Notes under the pieces: model-generated
The model's input: the letters and a program-made list of their open reading frames with translations, nothing else
Database searches by the model: none
What the model was told of the DNA's origin: nothing
Assembly: GCF_032854445.1 (NCBI RefSeq)
Contig: NC_088300.1
Location: forward strand, 77,865,966 to 77,929,965
DNA from: Liolophura sinensis
Lineage: Eukaryota > Mollusca > Polyplacophora > Chitonida > Chitonidae
DNA length: 64,000 bases
Direction: 5' to 3'
Made by a program: the position numbers and the translations under genes
Shown here: piece after piece, positions 25,090 through 38,244 of the stretch
How positions within the stretch are numbered: position 1 is the first letter of the stretch
How the letters are laid out: each line of letters opens with the position of its first letter

Positions 25090-25706
25090 TTAAACTTAAC
25101 TGGACACTGCCACCAACACCACCACTGACAGCATCTGATCACCCTCTCACAATACCTCTCCATACTTCACAAGGTGGCCTAAAATGAGGGGATATCAAAA
25201 TAATGTAGATTTTCATAACACTTCCACAGACCACACTTTATGTGTTTCACCACTTTTTCTTCTATACATGCACCAAATGCATTTGACTTTCCAGTGTGCA
25301 ATGTAAGGTAATTGCCTGAATTTTTTTGTACAATGCAACAGATTCAGTCTGAGCACATGCATAAATGTAGATTTTATATTGTGTCAACTTTCGGCCATGG
25401 TACTGCAGGAAACCTGATGATCGAAACTCAGCCCTCAAGTATAAACTAGATGTGGTCCTACAAGAGCCCACGGTCAGAAAAATGAAGTTCTAATGTGTCA
25501 CCATTTACAGTCCTGAAGAAAAAATAAACTTGTTGACAATGGACACCTTTCTAGAAGGTGCACATGTTCAGGTAATTGTTGGCCGTTTTGTAAAGTGTAT
25601 TTATATTATTACAATGTCTCAGAAACTTAAAAATACTACTTGCTGGATACATGTATTAAGAACATATACATATAATAATCACTATTACATAGCGCCAGCC
25701 CCTCTC
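25090..25706. other. Non-coding stretch, no gene seen
   Basis: No coding segment or repeat recognised before the fold-back element. Confidence 0.4.
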
Positions 25707-25710
25707 TTTG

Positions 25711-26247
25711 TATTGGGCTTGCGGGTATCGTAGCCCAAGGGGCAACCAATTGTAAACCATACACAGACTGACTTCCAGTCCGATAAATCTTTTCTAAAAA
25801 ATGGCTGCGATCCAAAGCTGGTGTCAACTCTTACCTCTCAGCTCGCCCACACACGCAACTTTCCAGGTATATTCCATGCGGTAAGGGCACACGAGACCCA
25901 AATTCATCTCACAATCATCGCTAAAGCAGCTGACATTTTGCCTTCACCACAATTATGGGTCTTGAAAAAGTTATTATTAGTAGATGGCGCATGCACCTTA
26001 AACCCGAAAAGACGAGTGTAATAGACGCCTTGTTTAGAACTGTTCTGCCATGTCGTGAATACGGGGCTGGTGTGCCATTACCGAATGAAATATGCCTATG
26101 ATGCCGCGTGTGCGGGCGAGCTGAGAGGTAAGAGCCAAAGTTGACATCTGCTTAGGACCGCAGCCATTGTTTATAAAGAACTTATCAGACAAGGCGTCAA
26201 TCAGTGTGTGGTTGCCCATTTGGCTACGATACTCCACCAGCCCAATA
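25711..26247. mobile_element. Fold-back element or inverted duplication with arms of about 220 bp
   Basis: The left arm begins tattgggcttgcgggtatcg and continues with tagcccaaggggcaacca, ccgataaatc, aatggctgcgatccaaagc, ttacctctcagctcgccc and acacacgcaa. The reverse complement of the right arm shows the same blocks in the same order: tattgggctggtggagtatc, gtagccaaatgggcaacca, ctgataagttc, caatggctgcggtcctaag, ttacctctcagctcgccc, gcacacgcgg. The arms are diverged by small indels and the unpaired centre is about 26 kb. The segment is richer in CpG than its surroundings. Facing open frames (25821-26021 plus, 26034-26237 minus) encode similar peptides because they are the same arm read outward to inward. 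A SINE tail abuts the right end. Confidence 0.78.
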
Positions 26248-26514
26248 TATTTATTTATTTATTTGATGGGTGTTTTACGTCGTACTCAAGAATATTTCAC
26301 TTATGCGACGCAGCCAGCATTATGGTGGGAGGAATCCGGGCAGAGCCCGGGGGAAACCCACGACCATCCGCAGGATGCTGACAGACCTTCCCATATATGG
26401 CTAGAGAGAAAGCCAGCATGAGCTGGACTTGAACTCACCGCGACCGCATTGGTGAGAGACTCCTAGGTCACTAAGCTGCGCTAGCACACTAACCAACTAC
26501 GCCTTGGAGGTCCC
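26248..26514 (-). mobile_element. SINE family A, near full length
   Basis: From the right the minus strand has a decayed tRNA-like head (ggacctccaaggcgtagttg, then a B-box-like gagttcaagtcc), the conserved body including gtgggtttcccccgggctct and gaatattcttgagtacgacg type sequence, and an A-rich tail (aaataaataaatata). Compared with 61825-62078 it has scattered substitutions. It touches the right end of the fold-back element, so one inserted at the edge of the other. Confidence 0.85.
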
Positions 26515-26519
26515 GGCTA

Positions 26520-27335
26520 GCAGTGAAGGCTATGACATCACAGACCAATGAAATCAGCTGATACAGCACAAGTGTCTTATCGACATCATGATTTCTGACT
26601 GAAAATGAGTATGCCTCTTTCACTATGAAATATTCTTGTCATTATTTATGTTGGCAGTTGTTTCCAAACAATATGAGATAAGCATTGGGTGAAACGTCAA
26701 TAAACCCTGACACACAACAATACAAATGGGATAACAAATGTAACCTTCCATGGTGTATTTCAACATGTACAAAAGAAACATACCAAATGTTAAACTTCAG
26801 CCCTGTCAAAAAAGATTCATTACAAAGCTGCTAAACTCGACAAGAATATGTATGTGTACACAAGCACTGATCCAGGTACTGTGTGGAATTCATGGTGGTC
26901 AGCATTTTGCCTGTAAGTGTGATTGGGAGATGTTATTCTGTGGTTAGCGATCTCGCTTCTATGTTGACTTTATCTGTCCAATGACCAATGATTATTAAAA
27001 TTTGCTACAACAAGCCAAATGTCCTACTATGAGAAAACAAGTTGTAATTAGTCTGGCTAATCTACATGTACTTAAATACATTTTACCACTCAGAGGATAA
27101 AATGAGGATATTGCCACGTGAACTATAACGAGCACATGCATGTAGCAAACTACTAAATATACTCCCATCAACTACACGCACATGCTGTTGTTGTATAGAG
27201 GTGAAGGAATCCATTTGCAGCATTCTTCACACTATCCTATCAGGAATGACAAATTCAGATTGTCTGAATGGTGCTTACCACAGTGCTCAACATATTTCCA
27301 CCTAAGGATAGTGGTAAGGTTTGCTGGTGGAAGTA
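26520..27335. other. Non-coding stretch, no gene seen
   Basis: No coding segment or repeat unit recognised. Confidence 0.4.
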
Positions 27336-27339
27336 AACC

Positions 27340-27805
27340 GGAGGGCATTAAGTCAACCACCAACCTTCACTAAGGATAGACTAAGTCAACTACCAACCTT
27401 CACTAAGGCTAGGCTAAGTCAACCACCAACCTTGACTAAGACTAGATTAAGTCAACCACCAACCTTGACTAAGGCTAGACTAAGTCAACCACCAACCTTG
27501 ACTAAGACTAGACTAAGTCAACCACCAACCTTGACTAAGACTAGACAAAGTCAACTCCCGACCTTCACTAAGACTAGACTAAGTCAACCACCAACCTTGA
27601 CTAAGACTAGACTAAGTCAACCACCAACCTTGACTAAGACTAGACTAAGTCAACCACCAACCTTGACTAAGACTAGACTAAGTCAACCACCAACCTTGAC
27701 TAAGACTAGACTAAGTCAACCCCCCACCTTCACTATGGCTAGACTAAGTCAACCCCCCACCTTCACTATGGCTAGACCAGGTCAACCACCCATCTTCACT
27801 AAGTA
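27340..27805. repeat. 33-bp minisatellite, about 14 copies
   Basis: The unit ctaagtcaaccaccaacctt plus gactaagactaga repeats in 33-bp steps. Edge copies carry cttcact in place of cttgact, and the right-most copies have ccccccacc and atggctaga variants. The 214-codon open frame at 27321-27965 runs through it as an LSQPPTLTKTR repeat and ends in unrelated sequence. The unit is unrelated to the 33-bp satellite at 12.7-15.3 kb. Confidence 0.93.
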
Positions 27806-27969
27806 CCTGACAAACCTCTTGACGCTGCAGCCAAAACATGAGTTGGAATCCAACATCTGGTCTCATGGGTTTAGCTTTAACCACCTTAGGCCAGCCTGGT
27901 TCAGACAAATTTTGGTTTCATTACACAATGAGGAACTCCTTCCCGCCTCTAAGAAAATGGTCTAAAGAT

Positions 27970-30900
27970 ATGAAATCTTGTTTTCTTCCTTTTTCATATC
28001 ACGGCTATGGGTGTATGTGTGCTCAGGAAACATGTATGAAATAAACAAGCACTGAAACTTCACCACAGAAAATGATGTGTTCTACTGCAATCTGGAGCTT
28101 TTGTGTAGCTCGTCCCCAGAGTCTCCCATTCAATATTACATAGCTGCAAATGTCTCCCCCGAATATTGTACCAGGTTGATACTGTAGCATCTCTACAAGC
28201 AGCCTTTCACATGTTTCGGTGAAGAAACCACCAGAGATTTTATTCTGTTTGAAAGCAGAAGCTTGATTATGCATCTACTTATCAAAACCTGTGGCATTAT
28301 ACAAATGATAGGTCACAGGCTATACAACATCTATATATCATACCGTGAGAGTCAGCATCATTGGCCACCAGACAACAAAGGCAATAAAGGAGATGTTCTA
28401 AAGTATTTTAGTAGTGTACGAACACAGCTGAAGTAAGGCTTAATGCTCTTAGATATCTATAACATGAGCCAGTGGCAGATTTTACGTCTCACTATTCAAG
28501 AAAGATGAGAACATGTACAGTAGTTGTAATGCTAACGTATGACAGTAGTATCTTAACAATGATGAAATCCCCACCGAATATTAAACTGCCATGGGGCAGA
28601 AGATTGAGAGGCTTGGACAGCATTAGAATACTGTCAAATCTAGAATGAATTTAAAGTTACTTTCCAAGACACTACCACCTGCTTCCAGGTGGGTATATTA
28701 ATGCTTGGCATATCTGGACCCACACAAATTGAACACTTCAACAATACAAAAAAATCCAAAGTTTCCCTATCTGTATATGCATTGTGATGTACATCACACA
28801 TATACAGGAGTTCTAAGGCAACGACCGGTCTGGACACAACAGTTGATTACACCAGTTCTCTACAATCAGCCACAAATCTCACGACTCACTGGGCATTAAC
28901 AAAGACGCTGCCTTAACAAACCAACATCTACGTAGGGCTGGTTTCGACAGTGCCTTCATGCACACGCGTGTACACATCCTCCTTATCACAGGCCAGCTCT
29001 CAGAGAGTGCAGCACCCACCTATCTACCCCAATCTGCATATATCCACTTCAAAGCTAATTTTGGCGCCTCGATGATTCTTCAGAACCTCCAGCACTGAAA
29101 CCATAAAGCCTTGATCATCAGTGTGATTTTAACACTAAGCACATATACCAAACTTAACATCAGCAGACTACCATCTGATGATATATATGTCTGATACAGG
29201 TATTACTACCTGCAAAAACCAAGGAGAAAATAATCTACACTGATAACAAAGACGCAAGAAATGGCAAAGCACCATCATTCACATTTTTCTTTGTTGCTAA
29301 ATATTCAAGGTAAATTGTAATTATTATCATCTAGGAACACATCAAATAGATACCTGTATGAATTTCAACATTTGGAAATCCTGACACCTACATGTATTAG
29401 AGGTAAACATACATGTATCCGATATCTTTGGCAAAAACCCTGTTATTCCCTTCTTTGAGATTACAAGCCTTTTCAGGAATTCAATAAACAACTTTTCTTT
29501 CACAGCCATTTTCATTCAACTTATAATACATGTCCTAAAATGTGTCTCAAGAAATCTGATGTCCTAAAGATTCCAAACTTCAAACAAATCTCGAAGTTTA
29601 TACATGATGATAGCAAATTTTTTGTGGAAGTGATAGAAAAGAAAAAGTCAGGTCTTTACCCTGCCACTGCAGGGAACCTTGAGATGGAAAGTGACACAAG
29701 ATTTGCTCTTCAGGAGCAAACTAGTCCTTCTTAGGGTCAGGAAAAAGAAACCAGTTTTCACTAGTCTATCACAGCAAGCTGTTTGCTGGAAGAAACTTTG
29801 GATGGCACTGAAAACCTCTTAGTTTACATGCATTTGTTGGAGGTTTTGTAAACTTTAAATGCTGAACAGTGATTTGTGTAAAAGGGTTCACTGGCCCTGT
29901 ATCTACAAAATTAACAGATATTTCTTGTCACAATGACATAAATAGGCTATACCACAATTTTTGGGGGAAAAAATCCATATCACTGATTAAATCAACTTTT
30001 CTGCATTCACCAAGAATAGCTCTAATTATTGCATCAGTAAATATCCTACTTGTACCTGTCCTATTTATGGTGTTAAAATCTTTCTTGCATTTCAGTGGAA
30101 AGGTTGTAAATTTGGGGTCTTCAATTTTAGGAATTTGAAAGTTAATGTGCACTGACAAGTCTCATGTAAAATGCAATTATTATAAATGTTATAATGAACT
30201 TTATTACAAATTTGATAGGTAACATGTGCACAAAAAAGATAGATGTTTTGTCAAATGTACTTAAAACCGGCTATTTAAAATGATAGCAAAATTTTATTGG
30301 ATTTTACCTTTAGCCAAAAATCTGTGGTAGTCTCTTTAAATAATGGCTGTGGAATAGCCAGCTTCTTTCCCAGAAGAGATGATAGTATTCCAGACATGTG
30401 GAATCCTGTATCACAGAAGGCAAGGACGATCTGGCTTGTAATGCTTGGACCATGAAGCAAAACTTATCTCTATTTATCGACATGTACAGAGTGAATCATT
30501 TTCTTACACATTTCCTGTTTAGCCGAAGCTAGCAGTATACAAGGTATTCTTTTTCCCAGCAATATATAATATCATGTGAATATTTTAGATTTAACTCATG
30601 TAGGGTAATATTTTGGCCTCTTCAGACCTCAGGGAAGCAAGGTTTGGACACAGATTGACTCAGCTCTTTCGATACAGTAATATACAAACACTAAAGCTGA
30701 TGCCTTTACAGATTTCACAGAAACTGTTAACAGCCAAAAATCCGCTAATAGAGGTCTGACATTTCAGATTACATTTATGTCATTAATCTATTCAGTCCTT
30801 TAACGTCCTATCCACAAAATGAATTACAAATGAGAAATGTTTCTTATTATGGGAATACATATATGTCCATACAATCAACAAGTGCATATCCATAGTACAT

Positions 30901-33305
30901 ACAAAAGCTGCTATCTACATATGTATCTTCCAAATCTTTCCAGTCACAGAGGAACAAGGGACAAAGAAATTCTTCAAATATATGTTGATACTTCTATTTT
31001 AATGTGATAACCATATTTTAGGAACTAACAACACATGATGGTGTGGCATAAACGATCTTAAAAGTAGGCGAACATGTAACAAAGTGTATGCGAGACAATC
31101 TAGATATACATGTAGCTACAATTTCCTAGATGGTACTTCATATAACAAGTGACTTAGTTTGTGGGGCCTTGGCGACAGTAAATGGCGAACGATGCTAGTG
31201 TGCCCGACTGTGCAGTGTAACACTTTTTGAAGATCACTCCTAGCAAATGTATGGTGTGCATATCTGTATTTCACACGTGTGAAAGTTTAGCAGTCAATTG
31301 TCACAGGTTGGTGATTTACTCTGGGCACTTTATTTTCATCCACCCATAAAACTGACTGCCAAAAAATGTATTATTATGTAATGCACCATTTTTTTTTATA
31401 TACCTTAATTCTTCAACCTTTTCAACCACCACTGCGACCAATACTCTGAAACATTCTGAGACCACTATGGGGTGTAGAGAAACGATCTGCGACACAAACA
31501 AATCATTCTTGGTGTCATTTCCTAATAATTGTACGCGCACTAAATTCCACTTAAAAAAGTGCTTTAGAGGCTGAAAAAGCTGAAGATTTACGGTACATAT
31601 AGCACATAGAATGACTGCATTATCTATTTCTAATTCTTTTAATCCTCTGAAGAGAACGACTTCACAGAAAGCGTTCTTGTTTCCAGGCATATTCCCTATG
31701 GAGATGGATTATAGCAGTGTCCGTGTTAGCGGAGTGTGGCAGGAGAGAATCTGCTCCACTTAGATGCTCTCACACTCACAGGTATGCTGGCAAAGCTGCC
31801 AACTAAATTCAAAGGTAAACTTCACCAGGATTTAGAAAATGAACTAATTGGAATGCTAGCCAGAAGGAGGCTGTTGACTCTGTCAACTTGCCACCTCACT
31901 TTGTTGACCGATTTCAAACACTAGCGATTCACTTTTCTTTGCTCAGCTCAGTGACAGCCTCTTGAACTTGGCCCACACGGAGAATAATACATTTTAGGAA
32001 CCTGAAATATGTATTTTAACGTGGAGAGGTTTATATTCCCTTTTCCTGTTCTGAGAAGCCTAAATGAGAGAAACCAGCTCATATGCCTTCCTGTTTAAAC
32101 ACAGCCACACTGGCCTTACATGAACTGACCATACAACTTCACAATATAGGCTTTACCTAGGTCTTATCTATAGGTCCCTGTGGGCTAGGCTATACCCACA
32201 AGCCTCTCTATAACACACATAGACACATCCACATGCATTTCCTAGAGCTACAATAGTTATTTTGTCACACTTCAGTATTTCACACAATCAATACTAAATA
32301 AATATAAAGCACTATAGTCATTAAGGCCGTATGTAGGAAGCTCTGCCAGCAACCTGCGGATGGACGTTGGTTTCCCCTGGGCTCTGCCCGGTTTCTTCCC
32401 ACCATGATGCTGGCTGCCGTCGTATATTATGAATATGAAATATTCTTGAGTACGGCGTAAAACACCAATCAAATAAATAAATAAATCAAAAGATTAATTA
32501 TTAAATAACTGGGGAGAAAAAAACCTTAAAAACACACACACACACACCATCATTTTCTTTTACACTCTAAAGAGTCAAATACAAACTTTGCCCCAAAAAC
32601 GAAACAGTGCATGTATCTCAAATGTCATTTTAATAATTAACTGCTCATTATCTGATCAGATAAGGGAAACTCATCTGTGAAAAAATTAAAAAATTTTTTT
32701 CAAACTTAGAAAAATTAAATTTCATTTTAGTCTTAAAGACATGATGTTGCAAACTGTACATGAAGTCATTTGCAATAAAAACAATCTTTTACGATCTAAG
32801 GGAATTAGAAGAGGATTAATGTAATTATCATGAAATGTCACAGAACTCTATCATTAACAGTATTACAGGTAATATGTAGTTCAAAACATGTGTGATGTCA
32901 TAAATACCTACTTTTTATACAGAGATTCCTTCTCTCATAGTTACTATGTCTCAGAAATTGTTTAAATGTATCTAAGCCCTTTTAGAGATTTAAGGAATAT
33001 AAATAGGTTTTGTTCACATCATGTCATATACACCTGGAAAGAGTGAACTTGATCAAATGAAGGGTGTTGGAGAAGATCAAAGGGCATATGTATACACAAA
33101 GAAACATACATACATGTACAGACACATATGTGGCCGCCTTTTGTTGTAGTTGCACACAAATTTGAACTGACCTATGGCAGTTAGTCCAAGGTCACTTGTG
33201 ACCATCATAATGAAATTCACTGCTTGGGATTCACGTGTGACTTATTAAAATTTTCAAAGTGAAAAATGGCTTTGTAGTTAAGGAGATATCTTGTACAGAA
33301 TAACA
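27970..33305. other. Long non-coding stretch with one SINE
   Basis: Apart from the SINE at 32325-32490 and a CA run at about 32530-32548 I see no repeat array. Open frames at 29540-29734 (plus), 29869-30138 (plus), 31316-31690 (minus) and 31736-31924 (plus) have no family I can name. A 71-nt open segment on the minus strand at 29024-29094, preceded by ttatggtttcag, could be a terminal exon but has no supporting homology. Confidence 0.4.
32325..32490 (+). mobile_element. SINE family A, 5' truncated
   Basis: Starts within the body (gccgtatgtaggaagctctg), runs through ggtttcccctgggctctgcc and cttgagtacggcgtaaaaca, and ends in aaataaataaataaatc. The tRNA-like head is absent. Confidence 0.85.
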
Positions 33306-33307
33306 AG

Positions 33308-33414
33308 TCAGATATGAGCTCTGACCTCACCTGAGAAAGTGCATGAGGGTGCGGTCATCTGCAGATATGAGATCTGACCTCACCTGAGAAAGTGCATAAG
33401 GGTGAGGTCATCTG
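33308..33414. repeat. 53-bp direct duplication
   Basis: Two copies of agatatgagctctgacctca plus cctgagaaagtgcatgaggg and tgcggtcatctgc stand 53 bp apart with four or so substitutions. Confidence 0.9.
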
Positions 33415-33849
33415 CACTTACAACACTTATACATGTACAGTCTGGGGGAACCCTCTGTGAATACTTGCATGATGATTCATTAAATATCTCTCATCAGTTT
33501 TGGAGATGAGTTACAGCTCTCACCAGTAGGTCTCAGATGTGAACTTTTATTTTAAACCTCTCATCTGTTCTGGGGAACCACCAATGAACCCATTTATATA
33601 GCTGATAGAATCTGCATAAGCGAGTACAGTTCTGTAGATAAAGCTTAAAAGATAGTTTTAGCACTGACCAGATGAAGTAGGTCTCAAATGTCATTTATAT
33701 TTTGATGCTCTCACGAATCTGTTCTGAAACCACCAGTGAATTTGTGTACAAGTTTCATAGAATTTTTATATTTTTGGACACATAAGCAAATAAGGATTTC
33801 AGTCAAAAGGCTAAATTTGAGAAATAAAAAACATTTATAAAAAAAATTT

Positions 33850-34184
33850 TAACAGTATTATTGTTATTAGGGATTACACTTTCTGAATATGGTACAGATT
33901 TTAGTGCTGATATTTGGTTGAGATCACTGCGCGTTTCAAACCAGTCATTTGTGATTACCAGAGGGGTAATGCATGTTCGCTGTAAAGTCTACCGGTCAAC
34001 TACCTTCTATTTTGTGGAAGTCCTGTTGGTTGAGTGGTCTAGGTGGTTGACATGTATTGTTGGCAATTTGGTGCCTGACTCTGAGGTCGCTGGTTCAAAA
34101 CCCTCAGTGGTCTCAGCCAATTTTCAGCGATAGAATCTGTGCTATATTCAGAAAGAGTAATCCCTAATAATGATAATACTGTTA
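33850..34184. mobile_element. MITE with 40-bp terminal inverted repeats
   Basis: The left end (33850-33889) begins taacagtattattgttatta and contains gggattacactttctgaata. The reverse complement of 34145-34184 begins taacagtattatcattatta and contains gggattactctttctgaata. They differ at three of 40 positions. TA stands at both outer ends and may be the target duplication, as in Tc1/mariner elements. The 335 bp carry no transposase. The interior has a tRNA-like stretch at about 34028-34110 (ggttgagtggtctaggtgg, later gaggtcgctggttcaaaacc). Confidence 0.8.
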
Positions 34185-34544
34185 CCTAATTCACTTTCTA
34201 AACTGACATTTATACCTGTCCAAAAAGAAAACTTGACTACAGTTTAAATATTCAATGCAGCTAAACGTGTTTTTACACATGTAGGTTAATGAGAACAGCT
34301 GTTACAGTCTACCACTGGTGCCTCACAGAGATAACAACATCTGGTGAATTCATAAAAAAACACTAACAGTGGTCAAAAAAAGGGTGGAAAAGCCCAATAA
34401 TATCAGATAAAAATCCATAGTGTCACCTGTTCATGGGACATACCTAGGTGTGGCAATTTCCTGAAGATAGGAAAATTGGAAAAATCACACAAATAAAGAA
34501 CTGGGGATAAAAAAAATATTACCAGGATAAAAAACTGTTAATAA

Positions 34545-34868
34545 ACTTAAATCTAAACATTCAACTACAACAACTGCATGCTCACTGTATTCAGCATACA
34601 AGTTACACATCCAGCAGAGCTACGCCTACTGATCTAAACATTCAACTACAACAACTGCATGCTCACTGTATTCAGCATACAAGTTACACATCCAGCAGTG
34701 CTACGCCTACTGATCTAAACATTCAACTACAACAACTGCATGCTCACTGTATTCAGCATACAAGTTACACATCCAGCAGAGCTACGCCTACTGATCTAAA
34801 CATTCAACTACAACAACTGCATGCTCACTGTATTCAGCATACAAGTTACACATCCAGCAGTGCTATGT
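34545..34868. repeat. 81-bp tandem repeat, 4 copies
   Basis: The unit gatctaaacattcaactaca plus acaactgcatgctcactgta, ttcagcatacaagttacaca and tccagcagagctacgcctact repeats every 81 bp (copy starts near 34549, 34631, 34712, 34793). Copies are nearly identical and alternate agcagag with agcagtg, so pairs may have duplicated together. Confidence 0.95.
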
Positions 34869-34979
34869 CTCCATGTACGACTCCCAGCAGATTCATTTTG
34901 TTCATTGACAATTCTGTTACTGAGTTTTCTCCCCTGACTTCCACAATGAACATGATAAAATATGTGCAGTCTTTTACGT

Positions 34980-35064
34980 ACATGTATATATCCAACGGAC
35001 AACAATAAATGTATATATCCAACAGACAACAATAAATGTATATATCCAACAGACAACAATAAAT
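34980..35064. repeat. 27-bp tandem repeat, 3 copies
   Basis: The unit tgtatatatccaacagacaa plus caataaa appears three times with one substitution (aacgg or aacag). Confidence 0.92.
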
Positions 35065-35065
35065 A

Positions 35066-36100
35066 AATCTGTTAGCTATCGATGTGACTGTTTGCTTTAA
35101 TGTGCAGGTTAAGGCTTCACAATCCATCATTCAATGTGCAGCAAACCCATCAGGAAAACAGAGCATACATGTACTAGTGTTTGTAATCACATCACTTCTC
35201 ACCACTTGGATGTCGGCTATCATATTTATTATCGTCATCTGGCAGCTAGCTTTTGAAAACGAGGTGTTCAAATTGCCTGAGAGTACATCAATTTGACACT
35301 TGAACACAACCCTCCACTTGTGTGCATCAGGCTTCAGGTAATGCTCCAGGTAACCAGTTAATGACGTACTTCCAGGTAATGGAAAACCAGCATGCGCCCT
35401 AAGGGATGAAAATGCGCATGACGCCTCATGTATTGCAGCTGGCAATTCTATACATCATCAAATGAGATGAGAAAACACAACAAACCCCCAACCCACCCCC
35501 ACCCACCTATCACTCAGCTATTCTACATCATTGGCACCAAAACTTATTTCCAATAGGGTTCACAGCTACATGTAATTGCCTTTTTTTTTTTCATTTGTAC
35601 ATACATTTACACTGCAATCATAAGATGACTTATGTTATATTCAGGATGCCTTTCAGGTAAAATCTGTCAACACCAGCCTACACACAAATGCATCATCACT
35701 CACTCGTAGTATATGCCCTTAAAAAAAAAAATCAATCAATCAACAACGCTAGAACTTCAAGGATACCTTGCTGTTAATTTACCATCCAGAAATTCATACA
35801 CATAATAATGTTAAACACAACTGTTAGATACAGGACAATTTTCACACCTCTTCAAAGTTAGAACATGAACAAACACACATACACAAACAGGTATACATCT
35901 ATATTAGGTGGAATTTACACATTGATGTCTGAGAAATAGCTGTAAATTAGTACCTAAAACAGCATCATTAACCTCAGTCAAGGGAGAAGGGGATGAGATT
36001 TATTTCATTATAATGCTTGACACAACATACTAACACATATTGCTCTCGTATGACACAAAACGATTAGCCACTGGATCAAAAAATTCCATTTAGCAGCATT
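35066..36100. other. Non-coding stretch, no gene seen
   Basis: Includes a C-rich patch (about 35486-35508) and short A runs. Open frames on both strands at about 35084-35445 have no recognisable product. Confidence 0.4.
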
Positions 36101-36102
36101 AA

Positions 36103-36412
36103 AGTGCTTGAGAAAACCTGGGAGTGCTTTGAGAAAACCCCTGGAAGTGCTTTGAGAAAACCTGGCACTGCTCTGACAAAACCTGGCAGCGCTTTGACAA
36201 AACCTGGCAGTGCTTTATAAAAACATGTCAGTGCTGGGAGAAAAGATGGCAATGATTTGAGAAAACATGGCAATGGTTTGAGAAAATATGGCAGTGGTTA
36301 GACAAAACTTGGCAATGGTTTGAGAAAACATGGCAGTGGGTAGAGAGAACATGGCAGTGGTCTGAGAAAACATGGCAATGGTTTGAGAAAACATGGCAGT
36401 GCTGAGAAACTA
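36103..36412. repeat. Degenerate 20-23-bp tandem repeat, about 14 copies
   Basis: Variants of gagaaaacatggcagtgctt plus tg follow one another with small indels. A short minus-strand open frame of KALPGFVKALPGF type overlaps it and is a repeat artefact. Confidence 0.88.
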
Positions 36413-36414
36413 CT

Positions 36415-38240
36415 GTGCCTCACGGCACATATGTTCCTGGCAACCCTCATAAAATAAGGTCACAAAGAAGCCAGCCAGAGATTGATTTTAAAATGCAAGA
36501 TGAGTTGTCAAGGGCTAGTCATCTGGTAGTCTGATCTCTTTGGCCAGGTACATGTAGGTAAACCATATTCCAAATCAGAATAATGATCATTTTGAAAAAT
36601 AGTCTTTTCAATTCTATGTGAAAGACTATCATTTTGTGAAAGTAAAAAAAAGTCCATAACTTTGTCGAAAAGGAACAGAACAGCCCAACATCGAACTAGA
36701 TCTGTAACTTGTCACAGTGAAACCATGTATCAAGTTTCAATTCACAATATGATGAACTGATAGAGAAACTCTGGGAAAACCGTGTGTTGATGATCTAATA
36801 GCTAAGGGGTAAACCTTTAGTCCTCTCCAGGCTACAATATGAGACAGATAAATACAGGTAGTTTACAGCTTTTACAAGCCACTTATTGCAGGGAAAATGT
36901 TTCTCCTGAACAGACAGGGGAGATGTTTTATTAAGCATTTTGAAAATGCTACTATTAGTCTGAGATGAATATATGAGAGACAGTGGTAACATCAGTAAAA
37001 TTTAAATGTGACATTCAAACAGCTTTGCACAAGCTGACCTAGCCACACAGAACATTTATTGTACATTTATCACAAGCTGAAACCCACCTGTTACTGATCT
37101 TTACCACTCTGGCCTCAACATCAATGCTCTAAAAAAAATAAAAAGAGGTCAGATATTGACAACATATTTGTCAATGTCTTGAGAAATCTGTCACCTGGCC
37201 TGTCAACTTGGTACTACTACATGTATGGCATTACTGTGTTCACTGTGATGGTGCATTGGCCTCTCAAACTACCAGCTGATCCTTACACTAGCCACACAAT
37301 AATTATAAGTGCAATTGTTCTGTATCTTATTTGACTACAATCTGTTGGGGGCAACATGTATTACTCTGTGTATATGATCTAACAATACTATGTTCAAAAA
37401 GCAACATGCTTACTTAGTTTATCTGTCCTGACTCTGCTTATGACCTAGAAACTGCCAGAGCTAACAATAATGACTAGGTGGTGTATAATCACCGAAATGT
37501 GTTAAATATGTATTAAAAAATTCAACATACATTAAGCATTATAACATACTCATAAGTAATAAAGCCTTCAGTTACACCATGTATGCATAGGTCTGTAACT
37601 GCTCCCAAAAACATTTGCTAGAGAAGAGACAACAAGGGAGATGCAGAATAAAATAAACTCCCAATTCTATTGTGGCACATCAGCGTTCAACAGTAATTTT
37701 CTGGTTTTACTCAATCATTCTCTAATTATGACTCCTCACAACCTTCTGACATAAGGCATTGGTGCATATTAGATCTGCCAGTACCATTTTAAGCTGACAA
37801 GTATATGTCATGAAATGTCGTCCACCCTTTTAGAAAAAAGCGGAACTTTTGACTTAGTACAAAACAGTTGTAGCTGGACCTTTTACTTCTCAAGACACTC
37901 TAATTTCTAACACTCCATTTCTCTAAAATGTAATATGGTTATATGTTGGTATGCTACCAATTCACCACAAAATTTTATACTCTGGCCAGCACTAAGTGTT
38001 AATATAATTTTCCACTGTGGATTATTTATATCTGCTTCATAAATCTAAATGTCTCTCCATTGAATTGAAAATTAACCATGCCTAGTAAAGAACACACGAT
38101 CAAGACTTTGTACATAGATCATTTAGTCATATATATATAAAAAGTTAAGAAAACATGACAATTACTTTTGCAATAAATGCTTCAAACCACAAGGCAGCCC
38201 TGCAGAGGTAACATGATCACGGGAAATAACATCATTTAAT
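36415..38240. other. Non-coding stretch, no gene seen
   Basis: AT-rich, no repeat unit or exon-like segment that I can support. Confidence 0.45.
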
Positions 38241-38244
38241 ACAT

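Noticed and set aside
31316-31690. 124-codon minus-strand frame as a gene
   Set aside because: No motif or family recognised and no splice-site or neighbour support; length is within what chance gives in 64 kb read six ways.
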